64,000 nucleotides of DNA from Quillaja saponaria (Eukaryota > Streptophyta > Magnoliopsida > Fabales > Quillajaceae), in NCBI GenBank assembly GCA_029379385.1, contig CM055608.1, forward strand, positions 27,836,350 to 27,900,349. The letters run 5' to 3'. Below the pieces are notes generated by a model. That model did not search any database and was not told where the DNA came from. It was given only the letters and a program-made list of their open reading frames with translations. The translations under genes were made by a program, and so were the position numbers. Shown piece by piece: positions 25,079 through 38,189 of this stretch (position 1 is its first letter; the number at the start of each line of letters is the position of its first letter).

Positions 25079-27852
25079 CTATACAGATGATCCACTGTCT
25101 CTGATTACTTCCTTAATGACCGCTTTGTTGTTCCTAGTCATCTTTAAGACAGTAGTCTTGTTCGATTTTGCTAACTCTTGGGTTTGTATCACAAGCACTG
25201 AACTTGTTATGTTTAGGTCAGCAGAAGATAATAGATCTCCAATTGTTCCCAGCTCAGTGTGCTCAGCTTGAAAATCTGTGAGATTTGCTACCATTGTCGA
25301 TGCATAACTCCCCTTCCCAACAATAAGTAGCTCGAACGCCTTTCCCTTTGCCATTGATATCACCTCCTCGGTGATTTTGTTCGCTTCTTTTTCTACGTAA
25401 TTCACCGAACCTTGCCATTTCATTTTGAACTCTGTTATAGCCACCTCATCCAGCTCCTGCTCATAACGTGTTTTACATCATCAAAAGTAATGGTATTAGA
25501 ATATGTTAGATTCTTTAGGTTTTAGTTCATTTAGTAGGTTCTTTCTATGTTTTAGTTGTTGAAAGGGTAAGGTTCAGTACCGCATCATCGGCTTCACTGT
25601 TTCCTGATAATCTGAGCAGAGTGAGCATAACAGCTGGATGTTCTACCATCCTACTTCCCAACTCTAACACCTTGCGATCGTCTGGTCCGCCAAAAAACAG
25701 AATGCAGACTCTCCTTGGCATGGTAGATGTGGGATCTGCTACTAGTTCAAACTCACGGTTCACAAGCACTGCAACAGAGCAGGTTGCAGTATTCATCACC
25801 CTCTTATTGACTTCTCTCCAACCTTGTCCCATGTTTTCTTCTATTGCTTCTCCATCTACTCCGCTTTGTTGTTTGTGGAAGGGCAAGATTATCACTGCCA
25901 CCTTCTTGTCTTCTGCGACGTAGCAAATGTCCTCGTGCATTGTTGACAGTGTTGAAATGGCAGTTGAATGGCGGACTGAGATCCGACCAACTTGACCATA
26001 TGCCTCAAATGCAGCAGCAATCTGGTCATTATGCATTCCGTCTTTCCGGCAGCGGTTAATAAGGGGAAACCCATTTTTCCTATTGCGTTGAACCATCAAA
26101 ATAGAGGACGAGCGATCAGTGAGTTCAACAAGTTGCACTATATAGAGTTTAATCGGAGAATTAGTGGTCCGAATTGATTCGATCAAGTTGATTAGTGAGG
26201 GTACATTTCCAGGTCCATAAACGCAAGCAAGAATGCGAAGCTCCTGGTGCAAGTCTGTGAGAGGTTGCAATTGTCTTTGTAATTGGTGATGATGTGTTTG
26301 AGAAGAAAGGCCTTGACGGCGAGCGGGTTTATATATGGCCATGACTGTTGGAGTAGTCAGGAAGGTGGTGAAGAGTGCCATGAGAACTAGAACGGTAAAC
26401 ATCTCATCATTAAGAATCTGATTGTCATGTTTTTCAGTAAAAAAAAAAAAAAAAAAGTCTTAGTGTAAACTCTTTTAGTCAGGGGTTGAATAAAGTCTTA
26501 AAACAATATGAAAGATAGTTATTAGTCTAATAAGAGAGTACTGATGTGCTCCAATAGAATTGAGATGACTTAGAAAAATATTTAAGAATTTGTTTCAGAT
26601 ATGGAACATGCTATAAAGAAAGAATCTACATATACAATACCACAAGTATATAAATATGAAAGAATCTGATATGGGCATCTAATATTCTTGACTCTCGTGA
26701 CCAATCAAGTGCTAACTTAGCAAAATCGAACAATACCACAACCAATCTACATATACAATCCAGTAAGATGTATAAGCTTAGGTTATAAAAAAATAGTACA
26801 ATTAATGAGCCAATCGATATATATTAGACTTAATTACATTTTTGGTTCCTATAATATAAATTTGAATTTACTTTCATTCCTTGAGTTTCAATTATTGTAG
26901 TTAAATCCCTATCAAGTTTAATGTGATGTAATTAGGTTCCTCTCGTCTAAATTAACACTAACGTTGGTGATGTGGCTAAAAAAAATTGAGGTGGACAACC
27001 AAATTGGTATAATTAACTAATAAAAAACAGTCACATGTCTTTGTATAAAATTTATATAAAAGTTAAAAAGATGAAAAGAAAAGAGAAAAATAATATTAAA
27101 AAAATGTAAAACTATAAAATTAATCAAACCCTTCCACCCCCTCCCTCACCATGCTGGTTCAAACAAAAAATTTGAAATTATTTTGATCAACAAAGAAAAA
27201 AAGGGCTGCTTTGATCTCGTTGATCAACACTTGGATCTAAGAAATTAGTGACATAAATCAGAAACTTCTAGATCTAAAACTAAAACTTGAAATTTCTGAA
27301 TTTTGATTTGGATTAGGGAGGGAGAGAGATGGATGAAAACTTGTTTCTGTGTGAAGCATCTAGCTTTCAAGCATCAAGCATCAAGCATCAAGCCTTCTGC
27401 TACTCCATAGCCAAAAAACTTGAAAACTAGTTTCTGAATTTCGATTTCGATTTATTGGTTGATGAACTTTCTCCATAGCCCATCAAGCCATATGCTACTC
27501 GAATTATTGAGTCCAGGTCCACTATGGAGGACTTTGGGCAGACGGGTGCAATAAGAAAGAGAGAGAAATAAATTGTTTATATCTATTTAATATTATTTTC
27601 TTTTGTTTAGCCAAAAAAAAAATGTTTTTAATTAAATTTTCATACACTTGACTATTTTTTATTAGTTAATTATATTAACTGGATTATCCACCTCTTAGCC
27701 ACGTCACTAACATTAGTGTTAATTTAGAAAGAGTGATCTAAATGAGGCACATTAAACCTAATAGGTATCCAATTGTAGAAATTAAAACTCGAGGGATGAA
27801 AGTAAACTCAAATTTAATCTATAGGACCAAAAGTGTAATTAAGCCTATATAT

Positions 27853-27898
<46 letters not shown>

Positions 27899-29617
27899 AT
27901 TCTATGTGCAGGAATCATGCTGAATATAACAGAATATAATCTCATAAAAAACTCAGAAGGAAATAAAAGATGAAGGGAAGAACAAAATGTTACCTTCTTT
28001 TCCTTACCAATGTTGAGAACAATAAGCTCCACCAAGCCTTTAGTATTCATGAGCACACCAAGTGTTAATGATTCCCTCACTGGTATCATCCACAATATTG
28101 CCACAAAAAATGTCCCAAAAATCTTTCCTGCACAGGCCACAGATATAACCAAAACCAAAAGTCCCCATGCCTCTACACCATGCAATTGAGTCACATCGGT
28201 TTTCAACCCACTCGATGCAAAGTACAATGGAAGAAGCAAACAAGAGACAAAGTCCTCAATCCTTTTTATCAATCTGTCTGCAAAGTCACCTTTCTTTGGT
28301 ATTGTTAAACCGAAAACAAATCCCCCAAAGATTGAATGTATTCCTATCAAGTCCGTCATAAACCCGGATAGCATAACCCCAGCTAGGGTTAAACAGATGA
28401 ATGCTTCATCAACTACTTCATGTTCCTTAGACAACTTGCTGGCAACCCAATTCATCATTGGTCGGATCAAGAGCAACATGAATACAACAAATACAATCCC
28501 CGAAATGAGAACCCAAATGGAGATTAAGGGGCTCTTGTGTCCTCCACTGGCTAAAGCCACGGCTAAGGCCAACAAAATCCACGCTGCCACATCATTAAAG
28601 GCTGCAGCAGCCATGGCAGTTTCACCAACTTGTGTTGTGAAAAGTTTGAGCTCGGCTAGAATACGTGCGAGGACAGGGAAGGCAGTGACAGAGAGAGAAA
28701 CAGCTATGAACATAAGGAACTGAACATAGCCAACGTTATTGTTGACATGGATGACTTTTTGAAGGAGGAAAGTGATGCCAACAGCGAGGAGGAAAGGAAG
28801 GGATATGCCGGCAAGTGCTATGGTAAAAGCTCGCTTGCCACTGCGACGAATGGAGGTTAAGTCAAGCTCAAGACCCACTAGAAATAGAAAGAAGAGTAGT
28901 CCAATGCTTGCTACTGATTCAAGTATGGGAATGCTCCATGAAGGGAATGCAAGGTCTTTGAAATTCTTGTTGCGACTAAAAGCGGAAGGACCCAGCAAAA
29001 TCCCACCCTGCATGATCATGAGGTGCACAAAAACAAACTTGTATATGATTCTTCTTGGCAAATACCATACACATTATATATTCCAATTAACATTTCAAAA
29101 TGATTTTGTATTGAAATTGTAAACACGGAAAAGTAAATATTCAAAACTAATATTAGAAACGTCAAGTGTGATAGAGTATTTAGGTTGGCGGAAAGAAGAC
29201 TAGAGAGAGAAAGACTTAAGAATCACATGGATTCATGACGTGGTGAGAAAAGATATTGCTATAATAGGTTTAGAAGTAAACTTAGTAATACATGGAGAAA
29301 AAGAATTCACAGCGGACACTAACTAATTTTGTGCTAAATTCACATATCTGACTTGATAATTCGAGTAATTTAAATATTTGTTATTGTTGTTGTCGCATAA
29401 AAGAAAACATTCTTTATTATGCAAATTAAATACTCACAATCATCTCGGCAATGACTTTAGGCTGACGAAGGGGTTTGAGAAGGAAGGCAATGAAGCGACT
29501 CACGAAGAGGACTAAGGTGGTTTGAATGATCAACAATGGAAAAGCATAGTTGAAAGGATTATCGCCTTGCCAAGCTCCGTCCGATGAGGTTTTGATGGAG
29601 GTGATATTGTGCAACAT
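25079..29617 (-). CDS. CHX: Cation/H+ exchanger, CHX16-20 type (left copy)
   Basis: A monovalent cation/proton antiporter of the plant CHX (CPA2) family; relatives act in K+ and pH balance of endomembranes. Four phase-0 exons on the minus strand: 29438-29617, 27994-29007, 25581-26417 and 25079-25456. The sum is 2409 nt, 802 aa, the normal length. The N-terminus has SIKTSSDGAWQGDNP, then about 12 membrane segments in exons 1-2. Exon 2 carries GGILLGPSA and the conserved cation-site Asp in AAAFNDVAAW, and also PVRESLTLGVLMNTKGLVEL. Exons 3-4 encode the cytosolic tail (LNDEMF, ACVYGPGNVPSLI, LLIVGKGSY, LGTIGDLL). Intron 2 (26418-27993) contains a 1-kb transposon. It is a head-to-tail paralogue of the gene at 33543-38189; exon 4 and exon 1 have identical lengths in both. 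Confidence 0.95.
26827..27845. mobile_element. Mutator-type non-autonomous element in CHX intron 2, 9-bp target duplication
   Basis: A 1019-bp element. Its left end starts GACTTAATTACA and its right end read inward starts GGCTTAATTACA. The inverted repeats extend about 150 bp, for example AACACTAACGTTGGTGA on the left against AACACTAATGTTAGTGA. It is flanked by perfect 9-bp direct repeats TATATATTA (26818-26826, 27846-27854). There is no transposase frame. The right CHX copy shows no such element in its intron 2. Confidence 0.9.
27859..27893. repeat. (TA)n microsatellite in CHX intron 2
   Basis: About 17 TA units directly beside the right end of the MULE-type element and within the same intron. 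Reading through it gives an artificial poly(Ile-Tyr) tail to the exon 2 frame. Confidence 0.95.
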
Positions 29618-32600
29618 TGGTTTATAAATAAAATAGTAGTTTGTAGCTAGCTAGGAATTGGAAGCAAACAGATCTAAAAGAGTGTATATATGGGGTTTGC
29701 TTAGGGGGCTTAAAGATTTGTCAACACAAGTGTGGGAAATTAGGGTTTTATAGTGGATTAGAAATATTAAGAAATTGATGGTCTTAAATACTTATTCAAG
29801 TAAAAAAAAAGTAGTCTAACATTTACTATATGATTATATTCTTGTATCTATAGCATATTAAAGAAATGATAAAGGTTATTGGGGAATAAAGAGGCATCCA
29901 CTCATGAGGATAAATTCCCATTAATCCACCCATATATCAAGAACAATGACAAAAAGTATAGATGCACTCAGATTTGGTGGAGACTAATCATAAATTTGAC
30001 GACAATATATATATATATGTAATGTTTCCAATGAAAGTGATGCACCGTACTTAATTAACACATAGTTTAGGATTAGTTTGTAAACAAAAATTACTATTTC
30101 ATTTTAGGCACAATTCCATTAAATAATCATTATTTCATTTGATTCATATCCAGTCATTCCTTCATAAAAAATAAGATACACATGGAATAAGTTCGTTTAG
30201 AATAAATAACAAAAATATTTTTCATATCACATTAAATACAATAAATAACTATGAAATATTTAAATAAAATAAACAATCTAATTATTTAAATTAAAAATAA
30301 AACAAAAATATAAGTAATGAACTTATAATAAATATATATATAAGTATAAGAAATAATAATAAAAATATCCTAAAGAAAAATTAAGAAAAGTAGTGACCAA
30401 AGGTTCTAAAAGCCTCACGAAGAGTCTTGAAAGGGAATTTAAAAAGGGGTAAAATCTAAAAACTGAAAAGTAAATTTAGTTATATATATATATATGTAGG
30501 CTTGGTTTGATAATGTTATGATTTTTTTAAGATGTGATGTGTTATTCTAACTCTCTTGAAGCTACTTTTAAAAAGTCATAATACAGCAGTAATGTTTGGT
30601 AAAATAATATAAAAGCTGCTCTCAATAAGTAAAAGTCTCAAAATTACGATTGGTTTAGTAATGTTGCGGATTTTTTATATTAATAGATAAAATATTAATA
30701 TTATATTAATTTTTAAATTTTTGAGAGAATGAGTCAACTATTAAGGCTTAGTTTGGTAATACTTTTTGAGAGAATTCATATGCTTATGAAGAACATAAGT
30801 CAAATTTTTTATGTTTTGTAAAGAAAAAGTTTAGGTGCTTCTGCTTTGGGCTCTAAAAAATTTTAAAATTAAGATAGCCTTACATTTTAATAAAAAAAAT
30901 CATAGCATTATCAAATCAAGCCTATTTTTGTGGTTTCTACCTATTGAAAGCAATTTTTATATTATTTTACCAAAAATTACTGTTATAACTTTTTGAAAGC
31001 AGTTCTAAAAGAGCCAGAAGAACACAATACCTCTAAAAAAGTTACCCATGACTTAAAGTACTTTTAAAAATATTAAAAGTATCTATTGAAGTGTTTTTAA
31101 AGCACCCATGACTTTTAAAGGTCCAAAACATGAGCATTCTAACTTCTTTTTTTTCACCCACAGTATATTAAATGCTTGTAATCTTATACTTGTTCCTTCT
31201 CCTTCAACTCTTACACGTTTCGGTTCTTTCTCGAACAAATAAATCAAATCCCTCTCAGAGGAACTTCTGGATTTCTTAGGAACATCTACTTCTTCTATGT
31301 GTGCTTCCCTGTACTTCTTCTGTTTGTTGAATTTTCCGAATGGCTTTCTCTTTTACACTACAGTGTAACTGGGTTTTTGAATTGATACTAACGAAAATGT
31401 TGTCATTTCTACCTGTATATGGAGGAGGTGCTAATTATTATAGGCTTTTTCTTTGTGACTGATTTGAATTTGCAGAATCAAGATTCAAGCTCAGTGGGAA
31501 GGACTGAATCGGTAAACTAAAGCAATTTTGATGGAAGCAACTTGCTTTAGATCAGAAACACAAAGGTCTTGCAACAAATCTGGTTAATTTCTAATTTTCT
31601 GGATTGTATTCCTCCTCTTGATTTTTGTAAAATTGGAATTTCAAAATTTCACCACGGTGAAAGGGGTAAGATTGATAATATTAAGTTGAGGATTGTGTCA
31701 AAATGTAAACTATGTAGTTTAGATAAAAATTCAATATATATTTTGGGGCCAAAACATAATTATTATTATTTTTCCAATAGTTTGGGTAATAGGTTAAGTG
31801 GAATGCACAGTTGTGATAGGATCAAGTTGAAATTGACTATGTATAAAACCTCCAATCACTTGGGTATTAAGTAGCCCAAAAACAAAACTAGGTATTGTAT
31901 AACTCCCCATGAAAGAATTGTTATTTTGGGACAATTACAAATGAAGAATTTGTCTAGAGCAATTGTTAAGATTTAATATATATGATTCTACAATTTTTTT
32001 TATTAAAATAAAAAATTAAATATTACTAAAAATATGATCAACTAGCACAAAATAATGACCGTCTTAAATTCTTATTCAAATTTAAAAAGTAGGGTAGGAT
32101 TTACTATGTGATTATATTTTTCTATCACACATTAAAGAAACTAGACAGTGTATGTGCTTAAAAGGAAAATAGGAGTTAGTGTGTGAGTGCGAGTGTTTTT
32201 TTGCTTAATAAGAAATTCAATTTGATAAAAAAATATTTTTGTGGGTAGAAGAGTGGGGAGTTTACTGTTTTGTGACTATGGAGTGAGTGAGATATTTTTT
32301 TAATTAAAATAAATGGATGAGATTTAGTTATTATTATTTTTAAAAGTGTATATTGCATATAGGTGTGTTGTATATATTATACCTTAATTTAATTTGATAA
32401 AAAAATATTTATATATTAAATGAGTTGGAGAGGATGCAAGAGTGAGATGGTGGGAAAGAGTAGGAGAGTGAGAGGTTATTATTTGTTAAGTGAATTAATT
32501 TTTAAATAATTAAAAAAAATATATATATATCTTATATAGTAGGAGATTATAAAGAGTTTTTAATTTTTATAATAGTATAAATATAGATATAAATAATAAT

Positions 32601-33542
32601 GGTGATCGAGAAATAAAGAGCATCCACTCAACTCTACTCCCCCTCCAAGGTTCATGAGCTTAACATAGAATCTCTGGCATTATCACCATCTAGAAGAAAC
32701 ACTACGTCCTGAAGAGTTTGACGCCACTGCTGATCCATTTCACCCCATCCAATACAATATTAACAAGTTTATCTGCCACCCAACATAGTGCATGCAATAA
32801 TTCTTATTTTCTTTAGTTGGTATTTAGTCATTCCTCCATGTAAAAAAAAAGAAAAAAAAGAAAAAACTATCATCAAACTCATTCCATGGATAAGTTTTTG
32901 TTGACTAAATAAAAAATATATATTTTATATCACATTAAATAAGAGGATAAATATTATAGTTATAAATAAATGTGAGTCACTTTTAAGAGGGAGTATATGC
33001 CTCTTGAAAGATGTGCAGACATCATTTCTCCATTTTTAGAGTGATGGTTGTTTATTATATTTAAAAAGTTGTTTGCATGCCGTGTAGCCTTATTCTATTT
33101 GTTCAAGATGAAAACAATAATTAGTTAGTATATTAAAAGAAAAACTATAACGCACCCAACATTTAGTGCTTGCAACTATATTTGTGTTGCATTTCCTTTT
33201 GGTGCACTAACGAGGTAACTGAAAGTTGCTTCTGCCACTTTTGTTGTCCTGATCAAGTTTAATATTGTAAATCTTTCAAGTGCCCAACAATTTCATAAAT
33301 GACATTTTCTCAATTAGGGTTTCATTTTCTTAAAATTTACCAAAACAAAAAACTCACACACATATATATTGCGATCAGGATGATCAGCAAAATGTTAGAT
33401 GGCCAACAGAGACCAAAAGTATATACAATATTACGCAACTTCAAATAATTTCAACAATGAATCTAAAACGTGGCAACAATATATTACATGTATAGACACA
33501 ATTATTAATCTTGCATGTACTAAATTAAATTTGACTATTTGA
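29618..33542. other. Spacer between the two CHX genes
   Basis: AT-rich. It contains the promoter of the left CHX gene (from about 29618), an inverted-repeat element at 30497-30924, and TA runs. A less AT-rich stretch at 31190-31570 has splice-like signals but no frame I recognise. Short frames at 31569-31874 look like chance. Confidence 0.5.
30497..30924. mobile_element. Putative MITE with inverted ends TAGGCTTG...CAAGCCTA
   Basis: About 32 bp of inverted repeat: left TAGGCTTGGTTTGATAATG at 30497, right TATCAAATCAAGCCTA ending at 30924, with very few mismatches. A TA is present at both outer ends, but no longer target duplication is visible, so the superfamily is unclear. Degenerate copies of the end motif also occur inside (about 30645 and 30746). 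Confidence 0.6.
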
Positions 33543-36500
33543 TTAAACAATATTCTCGTTTGAAACTGAAATCTCTGTTATGCTAGAGGATTCATTGGGT
33601 GTGACCTTTGTCACAGGTATCTCCTCTGCATGTTGTACATCATGTTGTTGAATTACAAGCACTGAAGACACAACACCATGTTCCGACGACGCCAAAATGT
33701 CACCAATTGGCCCTAACTCGGCATGCTCGGCTTCCCGGTCTGCCAATTCCGCCACCATACCTGTCGTGAAACGTCCCTTTCCCACAACTATGAGATCATA
33801 ATCTCCGCTTCTCCCTATTGCCAACACCCCCTCCACAATGTTGCTTGCCACCTTCTCTATGAACTCTACCATTCCATTCCACTTGCTTCTAAACTCTGCC
33901 ACTGCTGTCTCATCCAGCTCCTGCAAATTTTATTTTATTTTAAAAAATCATTAGATCTACTAAATCAATTTTTACTATTACTTAAAACAAAATAATTATA
34001 CGTTATTCTGTCTCATATATATGAGGGTCTAAATGCAAGTAACAAAATGTTCTATGCATTCACCTCCTCAATTAAGAATTGGGCCCCACACGGATTTTTG
34101 TTACCTTCTCACTCTGTCGGTTATAATTTTCCTCACTGCACGTGTTTGGTGAGGGGAGTAATGCAACTCCGTTAGTCTTCAAACCATGCTTCTCGATCAA
34201 TCTCGCAACCGTTACTTTAACGGCCGGATGGTTAGCCATTCTCCCACCTAATTCCAAGGCCTCCCTATCATCAGGCCCACCAAAGAAAACAATGCAAACC
34301 TTTTTCTCAATTGTGGAAGTTGGGCCCGTAGTATGGGACCCATTTCCAAACCCACGGTCCACAAGTACAGCCACAGAGCATGGTGCATTCTTGAGCACTT
34401 TCTGATTTACACCTCTCCAACCATTGCCCACATTATCAATCATTTCATGACTCTCATCACCGTCCATTTCCATCCTCCATTGCTTGTGGAAGGGTAAGAT
34501 GATCATGGTCACCCTCTTATCTTCTGCCACGTGGCAAATATCTTCATGCATTGTGGATAAGGCCGAGATAGCAGTTGTGGGCCGGATCGAAACACGGCCC
34601 AATTGACTATATGCTTGGAAAGCCTCAGCAACTCGGTCATGCAACTGCCCTCGGCGAAATCGGTTAAAGAAAGGAAACCCATTCTTTCGGGCCCGTCGGA
34701 CCAAAATGATTGAAGATGAACGTTCAGTGAGCTCAACTAGGTGCATGACGAAGAGTTTGAGTATTGACTTCTTAGTGCTCCGAGTTGACTCAATCAAAGT
34801 GATGAGTGAAGGTATATTGCCTGGTCCATGGACACAAGCAAGCACTCGGAGCTCATCGGCTGACTCTTCCTCCGTGGAGAGGTCGCGTAATTTGCGGTGA
34901 GTGCGAGTGGAGATGCCCCGTGCCGGTTTGTAAATGGCCATGACTGTTGGTGTTGTAATGAAGGTGGTGAAGAGTGCCATAAGAACCAAAATTGCGAACA
35001 TCTCGTCGTTCAGAACCTGTAAGTCCAAAACGATAAAATTGTGAATGGTAGACAAAAATAATATGACAAACAGATTGTGTCTATGTAAGAAAATTTCTGA
35101 CGCCTCTTTATTAATTAAAAAAAATCATGAACCCACGTAGCGTAGTATTTACCTGTATCAGTCAAATATACTTGCTAAAGGGCTTGTTATAGTGCCTGTC
35201 AATTTAACTAATGGTATTTTAGTATTGCACTATGTTAGATTCTGAGTTTAGATCTCACTGTTCTTAATTCATCTATAATTTCAACTAAAATAGTAAAATT
35301 GACCCACTTGGTTAGAATGACTCATCATTAAAAAATATATGGAGCTCACGCCCATTATTCATTGAATTTAGACAATTTCAGTAAAGCATGGATTGAAAAA
35401 AAACAAACATCTGAAAATAAATAATTATGGGCCCGATGTTGTGTACGCGACAGACATGACATTTGTGTCATTTTGACGTATGAGAAAAAGAGGGGGAAAA
35501 AGTTGTGCTTGTTATTTGAAAAGTATTGGACGGTTTTAGCAGCATCTAATTTTAGCCATTCATTCAAAAATCAAAACTATTGATGATTGATTCGTTGTAC
35601 TGAATGAATTGTGATTGTCTCTTTTTGGTTCCAATAATGGTTTTATTTTGTGCCTTTTTGTGTAGTAGGGTGTGTTTGAGTTTGATTGTGTGGGTTTTGC
35701 ATTGACAGATAGGGATGCAAAGGCACCACGAACTGCTGCTCTTACCGGCAATAATGCGCTGGGAATAATGAATCCCGGCAATAGTGCCTTGCCATTAAAG
35801 AAGATTATGCATGCTACTACTATATATTTATGCTCATCACGAAGAAGCAAGATTAACTTAAAGAGAGAAGACTTATTGTTTACATGTGCCTAGAATTTTG
35901 TATAAAACTTTCGGAATATATAGCTCACTGTTTTTGGGTAACGGTCTCAAGTTCTTGTTATATATTGATATGTATATTATAAATATTGTTAAGTGTATTA
36001 TAAATATACTAAAAAACAAGAATAAAAATTATTATAATTTTTTACTTTAATTTACCTATCAATATTGGATAGTGTACATATCACTACTCTAAAATAATTG
36101 AAACATTTAAAAAGAATGTTACTTTACACATGTCAAGACATGTACAGTTTTAAAAAAATTTGGCAGAAATTATGTTAAAAGTGTATATTTTTTTAAGGTG
36201 GAAATATGATTCACACATTCAAGTCAAATTCCTCTTTAATTTGACGAATACTTCTCAATAATTAGCAACATAGATGATTATCATCGGTTTTAAGGAGGTG
36301 CAGTAAGAAGTGTGTGAATGGCATTATTTTTTTCCATATCACCTTAAAGTTTTGGTAGCTATTAGCCCATGTACTTCTCTTGACTTTTCCTACCATATAT
36401 ATCAATCATTATGTATAGATTTTTTGAAATATATAGACTCATTACTTTTCGTTGTCCAAAATCTTGATATACAACACTAAAAAATCTTACTAGTGGAATC

Positions 36501-38189
36501 AATTAAAGATTTTTACTTTAAACATGTTCTGACATCCATAGTACATAGATTAAATAAAGATCCAACGAAATTATGTTAAAAGCTGATGATATTTTAAAGT
36601 GAAAATGTGATTCACACACCCAAGTCACATTCCAGATTACATTTCAAATCTAAGTTTTGGGTGGTATTAGCACATGTATTTCTCTTGACTTTTCCTAATA
36701 TATAAAAATCATTCAATATAGTGAGATACTCATTTTGGGATTTATTCATTGCATGGTCAATATGTTGTATAGTCTAATTAGGGTCAATAAATCAAAGGAC
36801 AAGGATGTCATGGTTTAAACGCTAAAGAAAAGAACAAAATAAACATGAAATTTGAAATCTTAGAAACATACGCAAATGAAATTGAAAAGTAAACTGACCT
36901 TTTTTTCCTTGCCAATGTTGAGAACAATGAGCTCCACCAATCCTTTAGTATTCATCAACACACCAAGCGTTAACGACTCCCTCACGGGTATCAAAAACAA
37001 CATCGCCACCACAAATGTCCCGGTTATTTTTCCGGCACACGCCGTGGTAATTACCAAAACCAAAAGCCCCCACGCCTTCCCACCATGAATTTTAGCTACG
37101 TCTGTTTTCAACCCACTAGAAGCAAAATACAAAGGAAGAAGCAAACCCGACACAAAATCTTCAATTCTCTCTATCAATCTGTCCGCAAATTCCCCACCTT
37201 TCGGAATTGTTAACCCGAAAACAAAAGCTCCGAATATAGAATGGATCCCAATCAAGTCGGTCATAAACCCGGACACCATTACTCCGGCTAATGTCAAACA
37301 TATATAAGCTTCATCCACCACATCATGCTCCGGTGAACATTTTTGCCCGACCCATTTCATTCCGGGTCGAATAACCACCATCATGAAAATTACAAAAACA
37401 ACCCCGGAAAGAAGAACCCAAATTGATATTAACGGACTTTTTTTATGTCCACCTTCACCATCACCAGCTAAAGCAACGGCAAGAGCAAGCAAAATCCATG
37501 CAGCAACGTCGTTGAAAGCTGCAGCAGCCATAGCAGTCTCACCTATTTGAGTTGTTAACAGTTTTAGCTCCGCTAAAATACGGGCTAGCACAGGGAATGC
37601 AGTGATGGAAAGCGCGACACCCATAAAGACAAGGAATTGACCATAACCAACTTGGTCAGCTCCGTCTATGGTTTTACGGAGGACAAAAGCAACTCCGATA
37701 CCGCAAATGAAAGGAAGAGAAATTCCGGCAAGTGCTATGCCGAAAGCTCTTCTACCACTTCTACGAATTGAGGTCAAATCAAGTTCAAGACCTACAAGAA
37801 AAAGAAAGAAGAGAAGTCCGATACTTGCCACGGATTCGAGTATCGGAGTACTCCATGATGGGAATATACGATGCATGTATTTTTCATTTCTTCCAAAAGC
37901 TGATGGCCCTAATAGAATTCCACCCTAAACAGCAGGAAAAAAAAATTTTAATTAATTGTAAATAATAAAAAAGAATAAAAAAAAAGTGAGAGATAGATCG
38001 AGTACATACAACAATCTCAGCAATGACTTTGGGTTGCCGGAGAGGTTTGAAAAGGAAGGCGAGGAAGCGGCTGACGACGAGGACTAAGGTGGTTTGAACT
38101 ATTAAAAGTGGGAAGGCATAGTCTAAAGGATTATCGCCTTGCCAAGCTCCATTTGAGGAGGTTTTAATCGAGGTTATATTGACCGGCAT
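33543..38189 (-). CDS. CHX: Cation/H+ exchanger, CHX16-20 type (right copy)
   Basis: Paralogue of the left CHX gene, with the same architecture. Exons at 38010-38189, 36899-37924, 34105-35016 and 33543-33920; all are phase 0 with GT-AG borders; 2496 nt, 831 aa. The N-terminus has NITSIKTSSNGAWQGDNP, and the membrane domain has FNDVAAW and PVRESLTLG. The cytosolic tail has ACVHGPGNIPSLI, FFGGPDDREALELGGRM and LIVVGKGRF. Exon 3 is 75 nt longer than in the left copy, mainly through an extra tail (SPNTCSEENYNRQSEK) before the splice. Intron 2 is 1.9 kb and unrelated in content to that of the left copy. Both copies look intact, so both probably encode transporters. They may differ in expression, but the sequence does not show that. 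Confidence 0.95.
35560..35893. other. Unrecognised open stretch inside CHX intron 2
   Basis: Both strands stay open here: plus-strand frame 35672-35893, minus-strand frame 35560-35850. Base composition is less AT-rich than the surrounding intron. The plus frame has the near-repeat GNNALGIMN / GNSALPL, reflecting a short DNA duplication. I recognise no family; it may be a captured fragment or transposon piece. Confidence 0.25.

Noticed and set aside
25621..26177. Plus-strand open frames opposite CHX exon 3
   Set aside because: Antisense shadows of the conserved CHX coding sequence, with no recognisable domain.
27814..27993. Extension of the CHX exon 2 frame into a tail of repeated Ile-Tyr
   Set aside because: It reads through the GT donor at 27993-27992 into intron 2 and the (TA)n microsatellite. 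Splicing to 26417 restores the conserved LNDEMF sequence.
28167..29122. Plus-strand open frames opposite CHX exon 2
   Set aside because: Shadows of the minus-strand gene; the same happens at 37668-37965 opposite the second CHX gene.
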